From contig JADFYE010000014.1 in the NCBI GenBank assembly GCA_015233195.1, forward strand, positions 1-60,432: a DNA stretch of 60,432 bases, written 5' to 3'. The notes under the pieces are model-generated. The model searched no databases and was not told the DNA's origin. It worked only from the letters and a program-made list of their open reading frames with translations. The stretch comes from Candidatus Omnitrophota bacterium (GTDB lineage Bacteria; Omnitrophota; Gorgyraeia; Zapsychrales; Zapsychraceae). The position numbers and the translations under genes were made by a program. This document shows positions 9,055 through 16,958 of this stretch, piece by piece (position 1 is the stretch's first letter; each line of letters starts with the position of its first letter).

Positions 9055-9084
9055 AAGGAGCCCTGAACCACGCAGGGTTCAGGG
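9054..9084 (+). promoter_or_regulatory. Shine-Dalgarno followed by a hairpin, upstream of murD
   Basis: AAAGGAG (9054-9060) lies 36 bases before the murD ATG, which is too far for normal initiation. The interval contains a perfect 9-bp hairpin, CCCTGAACC (9061-9069) with GGTTCAGGG (9076-9084). If it folds, the effective spacing shrinks to 12 bases. There is no T-run, so a terminator is unlikely. It could be a structure-assisted ribosome site or simply an inserted palindromic repeat. Confidence 0.55.
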
Positions 9085-9096
9085 TGATTAAAATTT

Positions 9097-10413
9097 ATGG
9101 ATTTACAAAATAAAAAAGTAGTTATTATCGGTGCGCAGAAGAGCGGTTTGGCTGCGGCAAAGTTAGCTAAGACTGCGGGCGCGTCGCTGGTAAAGATATC
9201 GGAGATGTCGCTTCCTGAAAAATTTGATGCTTCAGTTCATTCATTTTTAAAAGAATTTGGAATTGAAGTTGAATGGGGCGGACATACTAAAGATTTTGTT
9301 CAAGATTCGGATTGGGTTATTTTGAGTCCGGGAGTTCGTTTTGACGCTGATCCAGTTAAATGGGCTAAAGAGAAATGTTTGCCAGTTTTAGGAGAGATTG
9401 AATTTGCTTTTCAATTTTGCAAAGTTCCGGTGATTGCGGTTACTGGAAGTAATGGAAAAACTACTACGGTTAATTTGATCAAGAATGTTTTAGTCAGCGC
9501 AGGATATAAAGCTTGTTTGTGCGGGAACGTGGGTACGCCTTTTTCAGAATACGCGTATGAGATAAATCAGAATGATTTTGTGGTGTTAGAGGTGAGTTCT
9601 TTTCAAATGGAATCTTTGGTGCGACCGGAAAGTATTTTTCGCAGCGAAAAAAGTCCGGCGGGATGGACGGTAAGAGGGTTTAAACCTTATATTGGTGTTA
9701 TTTTGAATTTTAATCCTAATCATTTAGACCGTCACGCGGATATAGACGAATATTTTAACGCTAAAAGCCAGATATTTCTAAATCAGACCTCAGAAGATTT
9801 TGCGGTTTTAAATGGGAATGCTCCACGTTTGGCTGAGCTGGCAGAACGTTTGCCGTCTAAGATTGAGTTTTATAATAAAAATATCCCGATTGAGAATGCT
9901 AATTTGAATGATAATCAATTAGCGGTTTTAAGAGTTGCTCAAATTCTTAATATTAAGCCTGTGGTTTGTCAGGAAGTATTTAATTCGTTTAAAGGTATTC
10001 AGCATCGGATGGAATTTGTGAGAAACTTAAATGGCGTTGATTATATAAATGATTCTAAAGCTACTACAGTTGAGTCTGGAGAATGGGCGCTGAATGCTAT
10101 GAATAAGTCGGTGATAATGATTTGTGGCGGTTATGATAAAAAATTAGATTATCGTCCGTTGCGTGAATTAGTTAGGGAAAAAGTTAAACATATGATAGTG
10201 ATCGGTGATACTCGTCCACGTTTGAAAGAAACCTTTTCGGATGTGGTGGCTTTACAGGAGGCGGATAGTTTTGAACAAGCAATACTTACTGCTAAAAACA
10301 TTGCTAAATCCGGGGAATGTGTTTTATTAAGTCCGATGTGCGCGAGTTTTGATATGTTTAAAAATTTTGAACATCGGGGAGAAGAATTTAAGAGGATCGT
10401 GAATAGTTTATGA
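9097..10413 (+). CDS. murD: UDP-MurNAc-L-alanine:D-glutamate ligase MurD
   Basis: MurD adds D-glutamate to UDP-MurNAc-L-Ala. The 438-residue protein has the N-terminal Rossmann-like UDP-binding domain, the ATP loop TGSNGKTTT (T116-K121), EVSSFQME, NHLDRH and INDSKATT, all typical. Between EVSSFQME and FKPYIGVILNFNPNHLDRH, where the family normally has only a few residues, there are roughly 18 extra residues (about 177-193). These are encoded by a palindromic DNA segment (9625-9658). The reading frame is intact on both sides, so the insertion appears tolerated. The gene overlaps ftsW by four bases (ATGA). Confidence 0.94.
   Translation: MDLQNKKVVIIGAQKSGLAAAKLAKTAGASLVKISEMSLPEKFDASVHSFLKEFGIEVEWGGHTKDFVQDSDWVILSPGVRFDADPVKWAKEKCLPVLGEIEFAFQFCKVPVIAVTGSNGKTTTVNLIKNVLVSAGYKACLCGNVGTPFSEYAYEINQNDFVVLEVSSFQMESLVRPESIFRSEKSPAGWTVRGFKPYIGVILNFNPNHLDRHADIDEYFNAKSQIFLNQTSEDFAVLNGNAPRLAELAERLPSKIEFYNKNIPIENANLNDNQLAVLRVAQILNIKPVVCQEVFNSFKGIQHRMEFVRNLNGVDYINDSKATTVESGEWALNAMNKSVIMICGGYDKKLDYRPLRELVREKVKHMIVIGDTRPRLKETFSDVVALQEADSFEQAILTAKNIAKSGECVLLSPMCASFDMFKNFEHRGEEFKRIVNSL
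9625..9658 (+). repeat. Palindromic element inserted in frame within murD
   Basis: CCGGA (9625-9629) pairs with TCCGG (9654-9658), and TTTTTCG (9635-9641) with CGAAAAA (9645-9651) around a CAG loop, giving an interrupted hairpin. It coincides with the family-unusual insertion in MurD, so it is best read as a mobile palindrome that landed in frame. The exact boundaries are uncertain and may extend to about 9675. Confidence 0.6.
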
Positions 10414-11498
10414 GAGAACTTCGGGTTTCTTTAGCCATGGTAGTTACTTTATTTTTGTGTATAGGCATTATTATGATCTATAGTGCCAGTGGTATTTATG
10501 CGCAACAAGTATTAGGTAATCCTTTATATTTTTTAGTCAGACATCTTTCATTTTTGGTTATGGGATTATTGGCAATGATACCGATTATGTTAATGGATTA
10601 CCGTGATCTGCAGAAAATTGCTAAGCCGCTGATGGTAGTATCAGTAATTTTGCTGGTGTTGGTTTTGATCCCGGGATTAGGTAAATCAAGTTTTGGCGCT
10701 CGTCGGTGGTTTAAAGTTGGACCTATAAATTTTCAGCCTTCAGAGTTGATGAAATTATCGATGCTGATTTATGTTTCGGATTTTTTAACGAGAAAGAAAA
10801 ATGATATCCGTAGTTTTTCTCATGGTTTTATACCACTAACTTTGGTTATGGGTGTAAGTTGTTTATTAATACTTAAAGAACCAGATATGGGTAATGCGGT
10901 TTTGATCGGTCTTATGGTTTGGGTTTTAATGTTTTTGGCTGGAGGTAAATTAAAACATTTACTTTCATTTTTTATTTTAGCTTTGCCGGCTTTAGTAATT
11001 TTGGTCATTAAGGAACCGTATCGTATGCGGCGGCTGGTGGCGTTTATTGATCCATGGAAGGATAGTTTAGGCGCGGGCTTTCAATTGACCCAATCGCATA
11101 TTGCTTTTGGTTCCGGCGGGATTTTTGGTTTAGGATTAGGGAAAAGTGTTCAGAAATTGTTTTATTTACCTGCGGCACATACTGATTTTATTATGTCGAT
11201 TATTGGAGAAGAATTAGGATTTTTAGGGGCGTTTGTGGTTATCATGCTTTTTATTATTTTTGTCTTTCAAGGCGCGCGTATTGCTAAACGCACTCAAAAT
11301 CCTTTCGGATATTTTTTAGCGAGTGGCATTGTTGGAATGTTGGGTACTCAAGCTATGGTGAATATCGGAGTAAGTATCGGGGCGTTGCCTACCAAAGGTC
11401 TGCCTTTACCTTTTATAAGTTATGGCGGGTCAGCTTTAATATTTAATTTAATGGCAATAGCTTTATTGTTGAATATTTCCCGTACCGAGGATTTATAA
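10410..11498 (+). CDS. ftsW: SEDS peptidoglycan glycosyltransferase FtsW
   Basis: FtsW polymerises lipid II into septal glycan strands in the inner membrane together with FtsI. The 362 residues form about ten membrane helices. The SEDS signatures are present: the periplasmic AHTDFIMSIIGEELGF segment and the C-terminal GLPLPFISYGGSAL. RodA is the close paralogue. The position between murD and murG identifies FtsW. The ATG overlaps the murD stop (ATGA), and murG starts two bases after the ftsW stop. Confidence 0.94.
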   Translation: MRELRVSLAMVVTLFLCIGIIMIYSASGIYAQQVLGNPLYFLVRHLSFLVMGLLAMIPIMLMDYRDLQKIAKPLMVVSVILLVLVLIPGLGKSSFGARRWFKVGPINFQPSELMKLSMLIYVSDFLTRKKNDIRSFSHGFIPLTLVMGVSCLLILKEPDMGNAVLIGLMVWVLMFLAGGKLKHLLSFFILALPALVILVIKEPYRMRRLVAFIDPWKDSLGAGFQLTQSHIAFGSGGIFGLGLGKSVQKLFYLPAAHTDFIMSIIGEELGFLGAFVVIMLFIIFVFQGARIAKRTQNPFGYFLASGIVGMLGTQAMVNIGVSIGALPTKGLPLPFISYGGSALIFNLMAIALLLNISRTEDL

Positions 11499-11500
11499 AA

Positions 11501-12571
11501 ATGAAAATTGTATTAGCTACTGGCGGGACCGGCGGTCATTTATTTCCGGCTTTAGCAACTGCTAAAGAATTGACTGCGGTTGGACATCGGGTGATTTTTT
11601 GCGGTGATTTTAAAAAAAATCAGGGATTGATCGAGGAGCAGGGTTATACTGTTATTCGGATAGACAGTAAAGGTATAACGTCTTTGAATCCGGTTAAAAT
11701 ATTTCTCGCCTTGTTTAATTCTTTTACTGCAGTTTTTCGCGCGCTAAAACATTTATATGGGATTAAACCAGACGTGGTATGCGGGTTTGGGTGTTATAGT
11801 GCTTTCCCTATTGTACTTGCCGCCATAGTTTTACGCATACCTTGTATTATTCATGAACAAAATGTGCAGCCTGGAAAAGCCAATAAATTGCTGGCATTTT
11901 TTGTTTCAAAAATTGCAGTTAGTTTTGTCCAAAGCCGTCAATTTTTTCCAGAGGGTAAAACTGTTTTTACTGGTTGCCCAATAACTTTAGAGATTCCTGC
12001 CAAGAATAAAACTGATCTATTAAAAGAGTATGGATTAAAGTCGGAATTTAAAACTATTTTGGTTTTTGGAGGAAGTCAAGGTAGTCAAAAATTCAACCGG
12101 GATTTAGTCGATATATTAGTTCAATCGCGGAACAAGTATGAATTTCAGGTTATTCATTTATCTGGATATAAAGATTTGGAAACGGTTAAAGAAAAATATT
12201 CACGTTCCGGTATTACAGCTCAAGTTTTTGATTTTTCGACGAAAATGGGGGAGCTGTACACTATGGCGGATTTGGTTATCGGACGTTCTGGTGCAATGAC
12301 TGTGTTTGAGTTGGCGATGTTTAAAAAAGCTGCAATTTTGATTCCATATCCTCACGCTGGGGGACATCAGATATATAATGCTCAAGTTTTAGAACAGTCA
12401 GGTGCGGCTAAATTGGTAGAAGATAAATATTTTAGTTCAGGAGAGGTCAGCTCTGCAGTCGAAGGGTTTTTAAATGGCACGTCGATTTTAGCGGATAAAA
12501 CAGTAGATTCTGATATCTATCAGCCGGATGCGGCAAAGCAATTGGCGAGGGAAATTTTTGTGTGTCGATAA
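11501..12571 (+). CDS. murG: UDP-GlcNAc:lipid I GlcNAc transferase MurG
   Basis: MurG converts lipid I to lipid II at the inner face of the cytoplasmic membrane. The 356-residue GT-B protein begins with the G-loop TGGTGGHLFPALA (about residues 7-19). It also has HEQNVQPGKANKLL, the second glycine-rich loop FGGSQGSQ, and the UDP-GlcNAc site PYPHAGGHQIYNA, where most family members have PYPHAADNHQ. It is the last classical gene before the intrusion of the DUF559 cassette. Confidence 0.95.
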   Translation: MKIVLATGGTGGHLFPALATAKELTAVGHRVIFCGDFKKNQGLIEEQGYTVIRIDSKGITSLNPVKIFLALFNSFTAVFRALKHLYGIKPDVVCGFGCYSAFPIVLAAIVLRIPCIIHEQNVQPGKANKLLAFFVSKIAVSFVQSRQFFPEGKTVFTGCPITLEIPAKNKTDLLKEYGLKSEFKTILVFGGSQGSQKFNRDLVDILVQSRNKYEFQVIHLSGYKDLETVKEKYSRSGITAQVFDFSTKMGELYTMADLVIGRSGAMTVFELAMFKKAAILIPYPHAGGHQIYNAQVLEQSGAAKLVEDKYFSSGEVSSAVEGFLNGTSILADKTVDSDIYQPDAAKQLAREIFVCR

Positions 12572-12628
12572 AGTGGTAGAGGTGGTATAGGTGGTATAGG
12601 TGGTAAAGGTGATAAAGGTAGTAAATGG
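12571..12628 (+). repeat. Short G-rich tandem repeat after murG
   Basis: Several imperfect copies of a 9-base unit close to GGTGGTATA follow the murG stop directly (variants GGTAGAGGT, GGTATAGGT, GGTAAAGGT, GATAAAGGT). A shorter trace with the same character occurs after the gcvPA stop near 56279. It looks like simple-sequence expansion. I see no coding role. Confidence 0.6.
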
Positions 12629-13011
12629 GGATGGGATACGGAAATATTCCCCTCCCCTTGTGGGAGGGGTTAGGGGAGGGGTTTTTGAGAAAAACGTTAA
12701 CACCAATTGCTCAGAGATTAAGGAATGAACTAACAGAGGCGGAAAAACATCTTTGGCTGGCGCTTCGGTCAAAAGGCATGGGTGTTAAATTTCGCAGACA
12801 AGCGGTTATTGGTAAATATATAGTAGATTTTGTGTGTTTTGAGAAAAAAATAGTTGTAGAAGTTGATGGAGGACAGCATAGTCAGAATGAAGATGATATA
12901 ACACGAGATGCATGGTTGAGAAGCCAGGGATTTGAGGTCATAAGATTTTGGAATAATGAAGTGCTTGAGAATTTGGATGGGGTGTTTCAAAAAATTGAAG
13001 AATATGTTTAA
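12625..13011 (+). CDS. DUF559-domain protein (Vsr-like endonuclease fold)
   Basis: The 128-residue product consists mostly of one DUF559 domain, a small predicted nuclease of the restriction-endonuclease-like superfamily related to very-short-patch repair proteins. Visible features are LTEAEKHLWLALRS, KFRRQAVIGKYIVDFVC (with the conserved D), the acidic/basic core VVEVDGGQHS, and QGFEVIRFWNNEVL. The first 20 or so residues (NIPLPLWEGLGEGF) are encoded by the left flanking GC-rich repeat, so the functional start is uncertain and could be internal. The gene interrupts the dcw cluster between murG and murC and is enclosed by inverted repeats, which suggests acquisition as a small cassette. Its substrate is unknown. 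Confidence 0.85.
   Translation: MGMGYGNIPLPLWEGLGEGFLRKTLTPIAQRLRNELTEAEKHLWLALRSKGMGVKFRRQAVIGKYIVDFVCFEKKIVVEVDGGQHSQNEDDITRDAWLRSQGFEVIRFWNNEVLENLDGVFQKIEEYV
12646..12683 (+). repeat. GC-rich hairpin repeat, left copy flanking DUF559
   Basis: CCCCTCCCC, CTTGTGGGAGGGG and TTAGGGGAGGGG form a C-rich block followed by two G-rich blocks that can fold back. The same arrangement recurs inverted at 13012-13050. A closely related version (CCCTCTCC, spacer, GGGGAGAGGG, then GGTGAGGGG) occurs at 24249, 26716, 26806 (inverted) and 36981. This copy is translated as the N-terminus of the DUF559 protein. Confidence 0.8.
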
Positions 13012-13050
13012 ATCCCCCTCCCGTACCCTCCCCACAAGGGGGAGGGAAAT
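13012..13050 (-). repeat. GC-rich hairpin repeat, right inverted copy flanking DUF559
   Basis: Read on the minus strand this segment gives TTTCCCTCCCCCTTGTGGGG, then AGGGTACGGGAGGGGG. This matches the left copy at 12646-12683 almost base for base. It starts at the DUF559 stop codon, so the two inverted copies frame the gene tightly. Confidence 0.8.
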
Positions 13051-13062
13051 CAAAGCTTAATT

Positions 13063-13854
13063 ATGAATAAAATTAGTATATTTTTAATTTCATTTCTATT
13101 GTTTGCCAACGCGGCTACGGCGAAGATTGACGCGCCTGAAGAAGGCTGGTCGGTCGTGAAGTCTCGTCATTTCTTAGTTTATTATAAAGACGTGCCTATT
13201 GATTTTGTGCATGCGGTAAAAAGCGCTGCTGAGACTAATTTTAAGGAAATATTTGATAATTTAGGTTTAGGTATTGGTGCGGGTTGGGATATAGATGAGC
13301 GGGCTAAAATATATATTTTTCCCAGCCAGGAAGAATATATAGCGTCGGGAAAAACTTATAAATGGTCGAATGGCATGGCTTTGGTGCAGGAAAAGATCAT
13401 CCGCACTTTTCCTTTAGACCATGGTTTTTTTGATTCAGTATTGCCGCATGAGTTAGGGCATATTATTTTTCGTAAGTTTGTAGGTTTTGAGGTTGAATTA
13501 CCGCTATGGTTTGAAGAAGGCGTGGCAATGTATCAGGAAAAAGCTAAACGCTGGGGCGCTAATAAATTCGTTAAGGATGCGATGAAGAACAAAAAGTTCA
13601 TGGATTTAAAAGAATTAACTAATACACGATTTAGTAAAACGACTAAACAGGAAGCTGTAGATTTGTTTTATGCGGAGTCTGCTAGTGTAATTAATTTTTT
13701 GATAAATGAATATGGTGAAGAAAGATTTTATAGATTTTGTAAAGATCTTAACGAGGGGTTTACCTTTGCAGCTTCATTTGAAAAAGCTTATCCACAACTT
13801 AGGACTATGGAGCGTTTTAATAAACGTTGGATAGAATACATAGAAAAATTATGA
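13063..13854 (+). CDS. Exported gluzincin-type metallopeptidase (peptidase MA-like)
   Basis: The 263-residue protein has an N-terminal signal peptide (MNKISIFLISFLLFANAATA, probable cleavage after ATA) and a zinc-peptidase core. HELGH (H129-E130-H133) is the HExxH zinc motif, and WFEEGVAMY about 30 residues later supplies the downstream glutamate expected of gluzincins. It probably acts in the periplasm or outside the cell. Substrate and specificity are unknown. It is not a usual dcw gene, yet its stop overlaps the murC start (ATGA), so translation of the two is probably coupled. Confidence 0.75.
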   Translation: MNKISIFLISFLLFANAATAKIDAPEEGWSVVKSRHFLVYYKDVPIDFVHAVKSAAETNFKEIFDNLGLGIGAGWDIDERAKIYIFPSQEEYIASGKTYKWSNGMALVQEKIIRTFPLDHGFFDSVLPHELGHIIFRKFVGFEVELPLWFEEGVAMYQEKAKRWGANKFVKDAMKNKKFMDLKELTNTRFSKTTKQEAVDLFYAESASVINFLINEYGEERFYRFCKDLNEGFTFAASFEKAYPQLRTMERFNKRWIEYIEKL

Positions 13855-15215
13855 AAAAACATTATCACTTAGTTGGAATAGGCGGGATAGGTATGGGAGG
13901 TCTCGCTGGTTTATTATTAGCCAAAGGACATAAGGTTACTGGTTCAGATGCAAAAGACAGCGATATGGTTAATATGCTGCGTCAGCAGGGAGCTGATATA
14001 GCAGTCGGGCATAATGCTTCAAATGTAACCCAGCCGGATTTTGTGGCAGTTTCAACAGCGATCAAACCTGATAATCCTGAAATAATCAGCGCGCGGGCTA
14101 AGAATATTCCTATATTAAGAAGAGCGGAATTATTATCTCAATTGATGCTAGAATATAAGACTATTGCGGTTACTGGGGCGCATGGCAAAACTACAACTTC
14201 GTCTATGATTTTGCATACTTTGCAGGTAAATGACTTGTCGCCCATGGGTGCGATTGGCGGGATTGTGCGTACGCTCTCGACCAATATCGCGTTGGGGCAA
14301 GGTAATTATTTTGTGGCAGAGGTTGATGATAGCGACGGAACACACTTGTTTTTCCATCCGGATTATTCAGTGATTACCAATATGGATAAAGAGCACATGG
14401 ATTTTTACCGGGATCTGGACCATATTGCTGAATTGTATGAAAAATATTTGAAGCAAACTAATGAACAGGGGATGATTTTTATTTGCGGGGATGATATAAA
14501 TTTAGCAGCTGTTGCGAAAAGTACAGGGCGAGTATTTCGGACTTTTGGTTTGAATAACGAAAATCGGATGCGACCTGAAGAAATAACCATTGAAGGACTG
14601 CAAAGTAAATTTGATTGTATCTTAGCTGGAAAATCTTTAGGACGAGTAGTGTTAAATGTTCCGGGCAGGCATAATATAATTAACGCTTTAGCCTGTATTT
14701 CGGTTTGCCTTGAGATTGGACTTAAATTTGCCGATATTGTCAAAGGTTTAGAAAGTTTTAGGGGAGTAGAGCGCAGGTTTCAGTTTTTAGGTGAGAAAAA
14801 TGGAGTGGTAATTTATGATGATTATGCTCATCATCCGACGGAAATAGCTGCCACTTGCAAAGTAGCCAAGACTTTAAAAGCTAATAAGGTTAAAAGAATA
14901 GTCGGGGTATTTCAGCCGCATCGTTATACCAGGTTAAAACATTTGTGGAAAGAATTTCAGGGGTGTTTTGAAGGGTGTGACAGTTTATTGGTAACTGATG
15001 TGTACGCGGCAAGTGAAAAACCTATTGAGGGAGTGGGTGCTGAGCTTTTTGTGGAAGAGATGAAAAAAAACACAAAAATAGAAGTAATCTATGTTAATCG
15101 TGATAAATTATTAGAAAGTGTTTTGTCTTTTATCCGTCCTGGAGATTTGGTTTTAACTTTAGGGGCTGGGGATATTACTAAATTGGGAAAAGAATTGATA
15201 CATGGAAAATTGTAA
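13851..15215 (+). CDS. murC: UDP-MurNAc:L-alanine ligase MurC
   Basis: MurC adds the first amino acid to UDP-MurNAc. I choose the ATG at 13851, which overlaps the preceding stop (ATGA) and gives the canonical beginning MKKHYHLVGIGGIGMGGLA. An upstream ATG at 13827 would add eight unlikely residues. The 454 residues contain the UDP-binding GIGGIGMGGLA loop, the ATP loop TGAHGKTTT (T108-K113), DDSDGTHLFF, and YDDYAHHPTEI, diagnostic of MurC. The usual next gene, murB, is missing, and ddl overlaps by 14 bases. Confidence 0.95.
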   Translation: MKKHYHLVGIGGIGMGGLAGLLLAKGHKVTGSDAKDSDMVNMLRQQGADIAVGHNASNVTQPDFVAVSTAIKPDNPEIISARAKNIPILRRAELLSQLMLEYKTIAVTGAHGKTTTSSMILHTLQVNDLSPMGAIGGIVRTLSTNIALGQGNYFVAEVDDSDGTHLFFHPDYSVITNMDKEHMDFYRDLDHIAELYEKYLKQTNEQGMIFICGDDINLAAVAKSTGRVFRTFGLNNENRMRPEEITIEGLQSKFDCILAGKSLGRVVLNVPGRHNIINALACISVCLEIGLKFADIVKGLESFRGVERRFQFLGEKNGVVIYDDYAHHPTEIAATCKVAKTLKANKVKRIVGVFQPHRYTRLKHLWKEFQGCFEGCDSLLVTDVYAASEKPIEGVGAELFVEEMKKNTKIEVIYVNRDKLLESVLSFIRPGDLVLTLGAGDITKLGKELIHGKL

Positions 15216-16164
15216 TTTAAAATTTGGTTGTATCGGGGTTTTGATGGGAGGATATTCATCTGAACGCGAGGTTTCTTTACGTTCTGGAAAGGCGATTTTA
15301 GACGCGTTATTAGCTGCTGGATGTGATGCAAAAGGGTTAGATATTCAATCCGAAGATGAACGTGAGATAAAGAAACAAATCCAAGAGGCTAAGATTGACG
15401 TGGCTTTTATTGCTTTGCATGGTAAACTCGGCGAAGACGGTAAAATCCAAAATATTTTGGAACAATTAAATTTGCCTTATACTGGTTCAGGGGTACAGGC
15501 TAGTCAGTTGTCTATTAATAAAGTTTTGGCTCATATGATATTTAATCAGAACGGAATTAAAACTCCTGAATATGTGGCTTTGCATAAAAGTGATGAATTT
15601 GTTATTGAAGATATTATAAAAAAATTAGGCGGGAAATTTCCTTTAGTGGTTAAACCGGCTTGTGAAGGCTCTTCGATTGGAATACATTTCGCTGAAAGTA
15701 AAGAAACTTTGTTATCCGCGATTGAATCATCTTGGCAATTTGTCGACCAGGTTTTGATTGAACAGTTTATCAAAGGACGAGAATTAACTGTGGGAATATT
15801 AGGTAATGATTGTCTGCCGGTAATTGAAATAAAACCTAAACGGGATTTTTTTGATTATACGGCTAAATATCAAAAAGGTTTGACTGATTATTTAATTCCC
15901 GCACCATTGCCAGAAGAGCTGGCAGGTAAAGTTCAAAAATTAGCATTTGCAGCTTATAAATCTTTAGGATGTGAAGATCTTTCTCGGGTGGATGTGATGT
16001 TGGATGAAAAAGATCAGCCTTTTGTTTTGGAAATAAATACCATACCCGGTTTTACTGAGACCAGCCTGTTACCCAAGGCTGCTCGTCAAGCTGGAGTGGA
16101 TTTTCAGTCATTATGTTTAAGATTAGTAGGAATGGCATATGGGAAAAGCAACCAAGAAGACTAA
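15202..16164 (+). CDS. ddl: D-alanine:D-alanine ligase
   Basis: This ATP-grasp enzyme makes the D-Ala-D-Ala used by MurF. The 320 residues include GGYSSEREVSLRSG at the start, ALHGKLGEDG, the KPACEGSSIGIH serine/glycine loop and the C-terminal EINTIPGFTETSL metal-binding segment, all family hallmarks. It overlaps murC by 14 bases and ftsQ by 26 bases, so translational coupling is likely. Confidence 0.95.
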   Translation: MENCNLKFGCIGVLMGGYSSEREVSLRSGKAILDALLAAGCDAKGLDIQSEDEREIKKQIQEAKIDVAFIALHGKLGEDGKIQNILEQLNLPYTGSGVQASQLSINKVLAHMIFNQNGIKTPEYVALHKSDEFVIEDIIKKLGGKFPLVVKPACEGSSIGIHFAESKETLLSAIESSWQFVDQVLIEQFIKGRELTVGILGNDCLPVIEIKPKRDFFDYTAKYQKGLTDYLIPAPLPEELAGKVQKLAFAAYKSLGCEDLSRVDVMLDEKDQPFVLEINTIPGFTETSLLPKAARQAGVDFQSLCLRLVGMAYGKSNQED

Positions 16165-16951
16165 AATAAAAATCCCAGTCAATCTGATCCGAAACATAGT
16201 GATAATCATTGTGTTATTCGGATTAGGTTTTTGGATTTCTCTTTCTATTTTAGATAGAATAATTCAGGCTCCGAATTTTAAGGTGCGGAAAGTAGTGGTC
16301 GAACAATCTTTAGATTTTATTCAGAGAACAGATTTTTCGTATATGGTAGGAAAAAGTATTTTTGAGGTTGATCTGCCTCGTCTGAAACAAGGCTTGGAAT
16401 TGCGGTATCCACAATTAGCGAATTTACGGGTGACACGACGATTTCCGAATGAAATTGTAATTGCCGCGCAAAAGCGTGATCCGTTTTTACAATTTGAATA
16501 TAACCGTAGATTAATAACTTTGGATCATAATGGTTATATTTTATTTTATGACCAGTTGCGCAATGAAAAATTACCGCTGGTAAAAGGGGTAAAAGTTTCT
16601 GGTCCGAATTTGACGCTGGGATACAAGTTGCGTTCTGATAATGCGTTTTTAGCTGTGGAAATTTTTAGGGCGCTGGAAGCAGAGCCTAAACTTAAAGGTT
16701 TAATAATATCGACGATGGATATTTCTAATATGTCGAAAGTCGAAGTTGCGTTGAACAATGGGCTTTTATTATATTTGTCTAAAGATAAAATGAAGGAAAA
16801 AATGGGTATGTTGGCTATAGTTATGCAGCAACCGAATTTTCAACCTGAAACAATAGAATATATTGATTTAAGGTTTAATGAGCCGGTATTAAAAGCCAAA
16901 CCGGAAGTGAAAAGTAAGGTCAAAGGTCAAAGACCAAAGGATAAAGGGTAA
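16139..16951 (+). CDS. ftsQ: Cell-division protein FtsQ
   Basis: FtsQ is a bitopic scaffold of the divisome. The 270-residue product has a short basic cytoplasmic tail, one membrane helix (about residues 18-40), a POTRA domain starting at about PNFKVRKVVVE and ending near NEIVIAAQKRDP, and a beta-rich FtsQ domain behind it. Position between ddl and ftsA supports the name. The last 18 residues are unusually lysine-rich and encoded by an AAAGGTCAAAG-type low-complexity stretch. Its start lies within ddl. Confidence 0.88.
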   Translation: MGKATKKTKIKIPVNLIRNIVIIIVLFGLGFWISLSILDRIIQAPNFKVRKVVVEQSLDFIQRTDFSYMVGKSIFEVDLPRLKQGLELRYPQLANLRVTRRFPNEIVIAAQKRDPFLQFEYNRRLITLDHNGYILFYDQLRNEKLPLVKGVKVSGPNLTLGYKLRSDNAFLAVEIFRALEAEPKLKGLIISTMDISNMSKVEVALNNGLLLYLSKDKMKEKMGMLAIVMQQPNFQPETIEYIDLRFNEPVLKAKPEVKSKVKGQRPKDKG

Positions 16952-16958
16952 TATAAAC

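Noticed and set aside
9625-9675. Possible frameshift or pseudogene in murD
   Set aside because: The reading frame is continuous and all MurD motifs are intact on both sides, so it is an insertion, not a disruption.
12488-12772. Minus-strand open frame with threonine/tyrosine-rich repeats opposite the murG end
   Set aside because: It is the antisense of the GGTGGTATA simple repeat and the GC-rich hairpin, overlaps murG and DUF559, and has no ribosome site.
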